64,000 bases of DNA from the NCBI GenBank assembly GCA_029582165.1, contig CM055889.1, positions 27,644,927-27,708,926 on the forward strand, read 5' to 3'. A program made the translations under genes and the position numbers. Numbering within the stretch: position 1 is the first letter of the stretch; every line of letters starts with the position of its first letter. Shown in pieces: positions 9,902-18,989 of this stretch. This DNA is from Portulaca oleracea. Its lineage: Eukaryota; Streptophyta; Magnoliopsida; Caryophyllales; Portulacaceae. The notes under the pieces were generated by a model. The model worked only from the letters and a program-made list of their open reading frames with translations. It did no database searches and was not told the origin of the DNA.

Positions 9902-11674
9902 TTGGCCCTATCTCAAGAAAAGATGGCCTTATCTCAAGAAAAGATGGCCTTAGACCGAGAAAAAGACCAAACTCGCATTAAGAACCTCGAGTTACTATTG
10001 GCCCAATTGGCACAACAATCTCAACCTATCCAATCTTTGCCTAGCCAACCCCAACCTAACCCGAAGGGGCAACTTAATGCGATTACATTGAGGAGTGGCA
10101 AGGAGATTGATGGACCTAGAATGGTGGGAGAGGAAGTCTTGGGTGACAAAGAAGGTGATGTGGTGGATATCTCGGAGGAGGAAGATTTGTTGGAGAAGCG
10201 GGAAAGTGAGTTAGTCTTGGGTGAAGAAGTTGAGGGAGTACATGAGGATGAATTGGGAGAATCTAGTAAAGAAAGAGAGGAGATGGAGAAGTTAAGGAAA
10301 GGGAAAGGAAAAATGGTGGAAGAAGAACCAATCCGGACTATTGAGAAGCCAAAGCTACCACCGGTCCCTTTTCCCGATCGGTTAGCAAAGCCAAAATCCG
10401 ATGTAAAGTTTTCAAAATTCATTGAGATGTTCAAGAAGCTTCAAGTGAACATTCCATTTCTTGATGCCATTGCTGAAGTCCCGTCCTTCAAGAAGCATTT
10501 GAAGGAACTTCTCACGAGCAAGAGGAGGATTCTAGAGAAATCTATGATCCATTTGACGGCGGATTGTAGTGCAATTATCGATAACAAATCACCGGAGAAG
10601 TTAGCCGACCCCGGAAGTTTTTCTATTCCATGCACCATTGGTGATATGCGGATTGGCCGTGCCCTTTGTGATCTAGGAGCAAGTGTAAGCGTCATGCCTT
10701 ATTCGATTTGCAAGAAGTCAAATCTCGACGATCTTGCTCCTATAGCAATTAACCTTCAATTGGCCGACCATTCCGTGCGAAGACCATTGGGAATATTGGA
10801 AGACATCCCGGTCCAAGTGGGGTGGTTTTTGATTCCTTGTGATCTTGTGATCTTGGAGATAGAGGAAGATAACAACATCCCTATTATTTTGGGAAGGCCG
10901 TTCCTTGCTACGGCGGGAGACATTATTGATGTGAAGAATGGAAGCATGTCGTTGAATGTCGGGAATGAAAGCATAATTTTTCAACTTGAGGGGTCATTGA
11001 AAGGTCTTTCGTATGGGGATTCATGTTATGCCATTGATATGATGGAATTCCTTGTTGATGAGTATATTGAGGACTCCCGTCTTCTTGAATCTATTTGCGA
11101 TGATCCCTTGGGAGCTTGCTTATTGGAGTCTTTCCAATTTGAGACCGACGGCACCGATATTACTTTCTTCACCAACCTTCTTGACTCTTCACCCATGCAT
11201 AAGGAGATTATTATTGATGAGCCTTATATGGAGTGCATGGAGATTCAAGATGCGATCTTCAAAGGTATGTCTTCCTCTCAAATTCAATCTTCTACTCCTT
11301 TAGAGCTTAAAGCACTACCCCCTTCCCTCCAATATGCTTTCTTGGATGATGAGAAATCTTATCCTGTCATTGTGAATGCGAATTTGAATGATTTTGGATG
11401 GTCCAAGTTGCTTGATTTGCTTAGGAAACATAGGGGTGCATTGGGTTATAGGATAGAAGATTTGAAAGATTTGTCCCCTTCCATATGCATGTATTCGATT
11501 GATTTGCTAAAAGATGCCAAGCCTACTAGGCAATCCCAACATCGCTTAAATCCCAACATGCAAGAAGTGGTTAAAAAGGAAGTAGTAAAGTTGCTAGCTG
11601 CTGGGATCATCTTCCCCATCGCAAATAGCGAATGGGAAGCCCGGTTCAGTGTGTGCCCAAGAAAGGTGGATTGA
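9902..11674 (+). pseudogene. pol: Athila gag C-terminus, protease and RT start
   Basis: Continues the gag-pol frame after the C-run shift near 9775. First comes a Gln/Lys-rich coiled segment with tandem ALSQEKM repeats, then an acidic linker. A retropepsin domain follows around residues 220-350, with active-site DLGASVSVMP and downstream LGRPFLATAG. The frame ends in the N-terminal part of reverse transcriptase (HRLNPNMQEVVKKEVVKLL). Similarity changes frame at ~11632-11650, where the PIANSEW block should lead into VPKKGG, so a small indel separates this ORF from the next. Together with 11632-14190 it makes the Athila polyprotein. Confidence is high for identity and low for activity. Confidence 0.85.
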
Positions 11675-13383
11675 CCGTAATTGAAAATGACAAGAAAGAA
11701 CTAGTTAGTACCCGGACCATCACCGGTTGGCGGATGTGTATCGATTACCGCCAATTAAACAAAGTAACAAAGAAGGACCATTTCCCCCTTCCCTTTATTG
11801 ACCAAATGTTAGAACGGTTGGCGGGTCACTCACATTTTTGCTTTTTGGATGGGTACTCGGGGTTCTTTCAAATTCCAATCCACACCTTACATCAAGAAAA
11901 AACCACCTTCACTTGTCCATATGGGACATTTGCTTATCGCCGCATGCCTTTTGGTTTATGTAATGCCCCTGGGACTTTTCAACGTTGTATGATGACTATT
12001 TTTAGCGATTTCATTGAAAAATGCATGGAAGTCTTTATGGATGATTTTTCTGTGTACGGTAATTCTTTCGATGATTGTTTGCTAAATCTGGAGAAAGTGT
12101 TAACTCGTTGTGAGGAAGTGGATCTAGTTCTGAATTGGGAGAAATGCCACTTCATGGTGGAACAGGGTATCGTTCTGGGTCACTTAATCTCTTCTAAGGG
12201 CATCGAAGTAGACAGGGCTAAAGTTGAGGTTATAGAGCGCCTACCACCCCCAGTTTCTGTTAAGGGGGTGTGTAGTTTCCTTGGCTATGCCGATTTTTAT
12301 CGCCTGTTCGTCAAGGATTTTTCAAAAATTGCTCGACCTCTAACTGACCTCTTGTGCAAAGATGCCCCCTTCATTTTCACTGATGAGTGCCTTGAGTCGT
12401 TTTATAGGTTGAAGCAGGCTTTGATTTCCGCTCCGGTAGTTCAACCTCTGGATTGGACGCTACCCTTCGAGATTATGACCGACGGGAGCGACTTCGCCGT
12501 GGGAGCGTGTTTGACCCAAACAATAGACAAGAAGCCTAGGGTCATCTATTATGCAAGCCATGTGCTTGATAGCGCCCAAAGGAACTACACTACCACGGAA
12601 AAGGAGCTTCTAGCGATCGTTTTTGCGCTCAACAAATTCCGACAATACCTTATGTTCTCTAAGGTGGTAGTCTACACGGATCATGCCGCTATCAAATACT
12701 TGATGGGAAAGAAGGAGACAAAACCGAGACTTATACGGTGGGTCTTGCTTATGCAAGAATTTGATTTGGAAATCCGCGACAAGGTGGGCACGAAGAATGT
12801 CATAGCCGATCACCTTTCGAGGATTCTTGTCGACTTGGAAGACACCCAACATATTGCAGATGCTTTCCCGGACGAGCGACTCTTGGCTATCGACTCACAT
12901 CCTTGGTATGCGGATATTGTGAATTATTTGGCGAGTGAAGTGATTCCTCAACACTTGAACCATCATCAAAAGAAGAAATTCCTCCACGATATGAAGCATT
13001 ATTTTTGGGGTGACCCTTTCCTTTTCCGTCTTTGCAATGACGGGATGTACCGGCGATGTATTCCCGAGAGTGAAGTGCAATCTATCTTAGCCCATTATCA
13101 CGAATTTCCGGTGAGAGGTCACGGTGGCCACCAAAAGACGGCGACGAGGGTTTTGCAAACTGACTATTGGTGGCCGACTCTTTTTCGTGACGCCCACTTG
13201 CATGTCAAGCAATGTGATAGGTGTCAAAGGTCCGGTAACATCTCCCGGAAGGATGAAGCGCCATTGAACTATATTCTTGAGGTGGAAGCTTTCGATGTGT
13301 GGGGATTGGACTTCATGGGTCCTTTCCCGTCGTCAAGGGGTTTCCAATACATCCTAGTAGCGGTGGACTATGTCACAAAGTGA
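11632..13383 (+). pseudogene. pol: Athila RT, RNase H and integrase N-terminus
   Basis: The reverse transcriptase palm has [26 protein letters not shown] and the catalytic FMDDFSVYG (about residues 137-145). RNase H follows ([35 protein letters not shown]). Next is the integrase zinc-binding domain (H-x-H with CDRCQRSG) and the first catalytic Asp of the integrase core (WGLDFMGPF). A TGA at 13381-13383 replaces the usual Trp codon after DYVTK, and the same frame continues directly into 13384-14190. Catalytic motifs are intact, so the copy is relatively young or little decayed in this part. The initial Met is not a real start. Confidence 0.9.
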
Positions 13384-14190
13384 GTCGAAGCCATACCATG
13401 TGTAAGATGCGATGGGAAGTCCGTTTCGAAATTCTTGAAAAAGACCCTATTCCAAAGATTTGGCATTCCACGGGTCATCATTAGTGATTACGGTTCCCAT
13501 TTCATCGAAAAGAGATTCGAGTCTCTCTTGGAGAAGTACGACATCAAGCATAAGAAGGGACTTCCTTACCATCCACAAACACAAGGTCAAGTGGAAATCT
13601 CAAACCGTGCCATCAAGGAGATCTTAGAGAAGACGGTTAGCTCTTCAAGGAAAGATTGGGCAGAAAAATTAGATGAAGTCTTGTGGGCATACCGCACCGC
13701 TTTCAAGACACCGATCGGTACTACCCCTTACCGTCTTATCTATGGGAAGGCGTGTCACTTCCCCGTAGAACTTGAGCACAAAACCATGTGGGCAATCAAG
13801 AAGTTTAACTTCGATCTCAAGGCGGCCGGAGGTAGTCGGTTATTTCAATTAGAAGAACTTGAGGAGTTGAGGCGTCATGCATATGAGAACAACAAGATCT
13901 ACAAGGAGAGAACAAAGGCATGGCATGACAAGAGGTTGAACCGACGTGAGTTTGTGGTAGGCGATAGGGTTCTCATTTTCAACTCAAGGCTGAAGTTATT
14001 CTCTCAGAAATTGAGATCAAGGTGGTCCGGGCCATTTGAAATTGTGAGAATTCTCCCCGCCGGAGTGGTTGAATTGAAAGATGCACAAGGAAAGTGTTTC
14101 AAAGCAAACTCATCGAAGCTCAAACCATACATCATGGGCGAGGAATATGTCAGGACAGTTGCGACATACCTCGCGGATTTTGAAGATTGA
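13384..14190 (+). pseudogene. pol: Athila integrase core and C-terminus
   Basis: In the same frame as the previous segment, after the TGA. It contains the second and third residues of the DDE triad: Asp in ISDYGSHF and Glu in [31 protein letters not shown] block and a C-terminal SH3-like segment follow ([26 protein letters not shown]). It ends with TGA at 14188-14190. Length and order match Athila integrase. The first ATG inside this segment is internal and not a start. Confidence 0.88.
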
Positions 14191-15269
14191 AAAGCATCGG
14201 AATAGGTCGATCTAGGACCTACAAAACAAGCACCCGGGAGAGGTATGAACTACTTCCTTCTCTTTTAGTGTTTTCTTTCAATTTTGTTTTTTGTTTCTTT
14301 CATTTTATTTCCCTTATTTTAGTGCTTTTCTTCTTCCTTTATTTTACATTAGAAAAAGAAAATTTGAAAAAAAAAATCAAGAAAAATCAGAAATGTTTGA
14401 AAAGCAACAAGAAAAAGAAGAGATCGAGAGTCGTTCTTTGAAGGTCGGGGTTCGAAAGTGTTTTTGAGTGTTGGGAGAGTGTCCTTGAATGAAAATTGAG
14501 CGAGAAAGAAAAGGAAGTAGATGACAAAAGGGTAGATTCTAGGACTTAACATTTTTTCTCCAAGTTTTGAGCCTTGTAGGTGTTGAGGATGGATCGAAAG
14601 GGACCGTGCCCACGGTAGCCAGGACCGTGGCCACGGTCAGCGTACACAAATTGCTCCCAGTTTTGTCAAACCGAAGATCACCGTGACCAGGTGAGATTCA
14701 CCGCAGCCACGGTCTCATCACAGCTCATTCCTGAAAAATTTTGGTCCCGAACATCACCGTGACCACGGTATAATTACCGTAGCCACGGTCTCCGCCCTGC
14801 TTCTTCCCTTCTTTTCCCCTTGCCCGAACCACACCGTGCCCACGGTAAAGTGGACCGTGGCCACGGTCTATCGAAAAGCTGCGATTTGTCGGGGGTTAAA
14901 CTCTCATTTCCCCTCATTTCTCTTTCACTTTCTTCCTCATCCTCACACTCGAAAACTCACCTAAAACCCTAAAACTCTGATTCTCTTCCAAAATTTGACA
15001 AATCTCTCACCAATTCCTCCATTTCTTCTCCATCTCTCCTGCAAATCGTGCCCTAGCTGCGTCGCTCGCCATTTTCGGATCTTCTTCAAGCAAATTTCAG
15101 GTCTCTTGTTGCTTGTGGGGGTCGAAATTAGCAAGAGGAGTTCCCCATCACTTCAATTCAGGTATTCCTTGTTTGTTTATGCATCCAAGTTCGATTTCCT
15201 AGTTGATTTTGGTTGTTGTGCGCACATTTCTCTGCCTGGATCTAGGGTTCTTGAGTTTTGAACATTAGA
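14191..15269 (+). other. Athila pol-env spacer
   Basis: Non-coding interior of the element between integrase and the env-like ORF. It starts T-rich and A-rich, then holds the palindrome-pair array at 14602-14868, then pyrimidine-rich sequence leading to the env-like start. Short ORFs here lack domains. A spliced env transcript could use this region, but I could not identify a branch or acceptor with confidence. Confidence 0.6.
14602..14868. repeat. Second palindrome-pair array, internal (4 units)
   Basis: Same motif as in this element's LTR (ACCGTGGCCACGGT and variants), in four pairs: 14602/14623, 14679/14699, 14754/14775 and 14832/14853. Pair spacing is 21 bp (20 in one pair with a deletion). 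Unit spacing is 77, 75 and 78 bp. The array is about 7.2 kb from the LTR array and outside any LTR. Confidence 0.9.
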
Positions 15270-16286
15270 ATGATGAAACCAAAAAGGGGTCGACCTAGGA
15301 AGCTCCCTCTATCACCATCAAAGCTGCCATCTTCTCTCGAATTGAGAAGGACTCAACCAGCTACGTTCATCAAAAGTTGTCCCTGTGCCAAGGTTACTTT
15401 TCGTGGTGAACCGCACAAGACACGCTATGATGAACTCCAAGAGCGACACATCTGCGCCCCAGAGATTTGTTGTGATGAGACAATCAACACTCTTTACTGT
15501 CGATCTAGTTTCTACACTCTCACTCAGGTACTTGGCTGGAAAACACTTCTCAATATCAAGGAACCAATCATAGACCAGCCCGTACTTGAATTCATGAGTT
15601 CACTTCAAGTCCTTAGTGATGGGTATCCTGAGGCCATTTTCAGCTATAGAGTGGGTGATATGGAGCTAGAATGTTCCGTTCAAGAGTTTTGCCAAGCTTT
15701 GGAATTACCAGAGGATGGGGTATACTTCTGGGAGTGTGAGGAATTCGATGAACAAGAAGCTATGAAAGCACTCACTTGCTGGAGGAGACGTTACCCGAGG
15801 GTTCGATCACAACGAGCAAAGTACTATTGTCCAAGCAACTCTAAGGCTAGGGATTTCTGTAATCTGAGCGTCCGCATCTTCCACCGCATCATTTCGAACT
15901 CTGTTTTTGGCCGTGACGCCGGGCGTTCAAGCATCCGGAAAGACGACCTCTTCGTCCTCTATAATGCGATCAATGGTCGCCGGGTCAACACTGGCTCATG
16001 TATCCTCCATTGCCTCCGGGAAATAAGCCTCGAAACCCGGAACATGACTATTGGTATGGGTCACATCATCACCCATTTCCTAAGGAAGCAAGGGTTCGAG
16101 TCCTATCTGAGCAAGTGGACTCCCCGCTATTTCCCCGATCCTATCGACGGTGTTCGCTTACGAAAGATGGAATTCCTGGAGAAACACAAGACGCGAACAT
16201 TATACCGTCACGGGAACGAACCCCACAGCGTCGTGATTCATTTGGGCGACGACAATGCCGAACAACGTCTAGATGTCTCCGACTAA
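15270..16286 (+). pseudogene. Athila env-like ORF, N-terminal part
   Basis: ATG at 15270 (MMKPKRGRPRK..) opens a 338-residue frame. It starts with a basic AT-hook-like segment (KRGRPRK). The body has ECSVQEFCQALELPEDGVYF, FCNLSVRIFHRII and RRVNTGSCILHCL blocks typical of the 'putative plant transposon protein' domain carried in the env-like position of Athila elements. I see no signal peptide or clear membrane helix, so an envelope function is not supported; the name reflects position only. A TAA at 16284-16286 interrupts it, and the frame continues to 16790. Confidence 0.65.
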
Positions 16287-16790
16287 CGCAATTGGTCATG
16301 TGGCCAAACCTTTGGGGATCGTTTTGTGGTGGGTGGTCCCGGGGATCGAGCGGAGGAAGGTGAAGGAGGAGACGAAGAAGAGGAGGAAGAAGAGGATGAG
16401 GAAGAAGAACAAGCACAAGGGGATGAAGCCGAGCCGATTCAACAACGGGACGCCGCTCTTGAGCGTATCAGCGAGCAACTCCAGGAGCTTCATGATGAGT
16501 TTCAAGTCCAACGGGAGCTCATCCAAAACCAGCAACTATTGATCGAAAACTTGCAAGGATTGCTTGAGATCCAACAGGAGACGCTGGCTAGCATCCAGTC
16601 GCACCTCCAACCCCGTTCTCCGCCCGGAGGGTCCGCTTCAGGACCATTTGTAAGCACCCCCACCCGACCTCTATCATTGTTCTATTTACTTTATTTTGTA
16701 AAGTATAAGTGTGGGGGAGTGCTTCTTCGGGGCTTGGAGTTGCGATGTCTGGTGGTTGGATTGTTGGTCTCTCGATTTCTTTTGGCATGA
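16287..16790 (+). pseudogene. Athila env-like ORF, acidic and coiled-coil C-terminal part
   Basis: Same frame as the preceding ORF, separated only by TAA 16284. After a Gly-rich start it has a run of Glu/Asp (about 25 acidic residues), then a Gln/Leu/Glu-rich heptad segment (ERISEQLQELHDEFQVQ.., ENLQGLLEIQQETLASIQ) expected to form a coiled coil, then a Pro/Ser-rich tail. The end past ~16680 overlaps non-coding-looking sequence, and the true stop may be earlier. The role is unknown; oligomerisation is inferred from the coiled coil. Confidence 0.55.
16707..16719 (+). promoter_or_regulatory. Polypurine-tract-like sequence
   Basis: AAGTGTGGGGGAG resembles the purine tract used to prime plus-strand synthesis in Athila-type elements. 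However, the following bases (TGCTTCTTCGG) do not match the 5' LTR start, so either the 3' LTR is lost or this is an internal purine tract. Confidence 0.35.
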
Positions 16791-17255
16791 GCTTGCATAT
16801 TTTGGGGTTTGTTCGGCTAGGTTGCTCGGGTTTTTCCTTGTCTTGATTATCATTCATGTTTGTCGGGTTGTTGGATGGTTGTTGGATGGTTGTCTAATGG
16901 TTGTCTTAGGGTTGTTTGTTTGTTGTTTTTGGTGGGTTGGACTATTGTTTAAGCATTTCTCGTTTGTATTTTGGGTCATGGATGGATGTAACCGTCTGTT
17001 ATTTGTGATGAATGCAATGAATTAGTTGTTTCGGTTAGCATATATTGAGTTTCACCCTTATTTCCCGCCTCAATGAGTGAGATTCGGGGATAAGGTAAGT
17101 CACTGGCAATGTATATATTGTTCATATTTTTCTTTTTCATCTTTTCAATTTCCTTTCATAATCTTTTAAGTTAGATTTTCCTTTCTTTTGCTTTTGGTCT
17201 CGCATGTGAATAATTGTATTTGTATTTGTATTTACTTGTTTAAAAAGAATTGTGC

Positions 17256-17258
<3 letters not shown>
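16791..17258. other. Non-coding sequence after env-like ORF
   Basis: G/T-rich then pyrimidine-rich sequence with no domain-bearing ORF, probably untranslated retroelement sequence. The expected 3' LTR was searched for by its start (TGTTTAGACCC), its palindromes and its CTAACA end, and was not found. Confidence 0.5.
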
Positions 17259-17346
<88 letters not shown>

Positions 17347-18073
17347 AATTGATATAATGAGAAGAAAGATTTTGTGAGAAGAAAAGCATAGCAAATCATA
17401 ACCATTGGTTCCAAGATCAAAGGTGGGTATTAATCTTGCTTTTTTCTTTTTTTTTTTTTGGTTGGGAAAATGTGAATAATAAATGTTGCAACCTTTTTTT
17501 TTTGTTGGCTGAGAAAAAGAGTACAATTAATGTAGTGTGATTTCCAATGACATGCTAATTAATTCGCAGCTCTAGAGAACTCAGAATGAACATCAACTAT
17601 ACCCAGAATGAACATCAACTTTACCATAAATAAACGTCAACTATACCATAAATGAACACCACATACCAAGAATGAACATCAATATGTCATAAACGAACGT
17701 CACTATACTATACGTTCGTTTATGGTATAGTTGATGTTCATTCTGGGTATATGTGGTGTTCATTTATGGTATAGTTGACGTTCATTTATGGTAAAGTTGA
17801 TGTTTATTCTGGGTATAGTTGATGTTCATTCTAAGTTTTCTAGAGCTGCGAATTAATTAGCATGTCGTTGGAAATCACACTGCATTAATTGCTCTTTTTC
17901 CCAGCTAACAAAAAAAAAGAAGAAAAATGTTGCAACATTTATTAGTCACATTTTCCCAACCAAAAAAAAAAAGAAAAAAGCAATATTAATACCCACCCTT
18001 GATCTTGGAACCAATGGTTATGATTTGTTATGCTTTTCTTCTCACAAAATCATTCTTCTCATTATATCAATTC

Positions 18074-18128
<55 letters not shown>
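17259..18128. mobile_element. Long fold-back element bounded by (AT)n tracts
   Basis: Two arms of about 360 bp are near-perfect reverse complements (17344-17705 and 17713-18075) around a very short loop. Outer ends start AGGGAATTGATATAATGAG. Each arm holds a 20-22-bp repeat (core GAACATCAACTATACC) five to six times. Both sides are flanked by (AT)n: 17259-17343 and 18076-18128. This fits a MITE inserted in, or mobilising, TA microsatellites (compare rice Micron elements), but the near-complete self-complementarity is more hairpin-like than those. Tyr-Ile repeat ORFs here are translated microsatellite. Confidence 0.85.
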
Positions 18129-18129
<1 letters not shown>

Positions 18130-18349
18130 TCCATTTGGGGTCAACTACAATTTGTGTGTATGAAGGGTCCAATAGCAACAAATATTGCAATAGGGTATTT
18201 GTTAGTGGACAAATATATATATTATACCTTTAGCAACATTTCGTTGTAACAAATGTCACTAAATAAATATTGTGAAAGCTCTAATATGTTGCAGTGCCAG
18301 TTTCAAATTTTCTTTCTACCAAGGAAATGAAAAAAGGGCAAGAAGAAAA

Positions 18350-18714
18350 GGAAAATTGGAATCTAATAAACTAAATTTTATGTCCATTTTGATCTAACAA
18401 ACCAAACTTAACTTTTTGTTAATGACAAACTATACTTAACATAATATTTTTCTTAGTGAACTTCCACCAATTTCCGGTTACCGGAAAAATGACATGAAGG
18501 TTTCTTTGCTGATTGAAATGAACCTAATTAAAATGAACAATGTATTGGAAGAAAGACTCGAGCAGTTATTGTCATTTTTCTGGTAACTGGAAATTGGTTG
18601 AGGTTCACTAAGAAAAAAATTACGTTAAGTACAGTTTGCCATTAACAAAACGTTAAGTTTAGTTTGTTAGATCAAAATGGACATAAAATTTGGTTTATTA
18701 AATTTCAATTTTCC
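18350..18714. mobile_element. Inverted-repeat MITE upstream of SnRK2
   Basis: The left arm at 18350-18494 (GGAAAATTGGAATC.. through ATTTTATGTCCATTTTGATC, to CCGGAAAAATGACA) is mirrored by the right arm at 18569-18714, with a ~75-bp centre. It ends about 275 bp upstream of the SnRK2 start codon. No target duplication is obvious and the superfamily is unassigned. Confidence 0.75.
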
Positions 18715-18808
18715 AAAAGAAAAATAAAATAGTAACTGTATTGACTAACACTCAAAGTGTCAACATTAATAAAAAATGTGATTTGATTGGGCGCAGAGCA
18801 AGTGGTGG

Positions 18809-18810
<2 letters not shown>

Positions 18811-18850
<40 letters not shown>
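18811..18850. repeat. (TC)n microsatellite in SnRK2 promoter or 5' UTR
   Basis: Twenty TC units about 140 bp before the SnRK2 start codon. CT-rich tracts are common near plant transcription starts. A TATATAA sequence follows at 18896-18902. Confidence 0.95.
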
Positions 18851-18853
<3 letters not shown>

Positions 18854-18989
18854 CTATCACACATTCAATTGCTCACTTCTGACTCATTCACCATGTATAT
18901 AATTAGGTATCCCGCCTAGCTTGATCATCCCTTGATCTTGCAATTTGAAAGCAGCAAAGGCAGGCGGAATAAAAAGGAGAAGACAAATA

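Larger units (their letters stand above)
6820..17258 (+). mobile_element. Athila-lineage Ty3/gypsy retrotransposon, no 3' LTR found
   Basis: Order on the plus strand: 5' LTR, tRNA-Asp-type primer site, gag with a CCHC-like knuckle, retropepsin, RT, RNase H, integrase, palindrome-rich spacer, env-like ORF. The Asp primer site, the DLGAS protease motif and an env-like ORF after integrase are the hallmarks of the Athila lineage. Coding regions carry at least five disruptions (stops at 9652, 13381 and 16284; frame changes near 9775 and 11640). No second copy of the 5' LTR occurs before the SnRK2 gene, so the right boundary is arbitrary: coding similarity ends near 16790 and I stop at the (AT)n tract. 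The element inserted into an older LTR; the bases before it are ggata. Confidence 0.85.

Noticed and set aside
10021..10434. Minus-strand 137-aa Ser/Pro-rich ORF
   Set aside because: Antisense shadow of the acidic linker of Athila gag-pol.
17137..17526. Minus-strand ORF with long Ile-Tyr repeats (also 18025-18249 plus)
   Set aside because: This is the (AT)n microsatellite translated; no start context or homology.
18945..18989. Upstream in-frame ATG as SnRK2 start
   Set aside because: It would add 15 basic residues not seen in the family; the ATG at 18990 gives the conserved MEKYE start.
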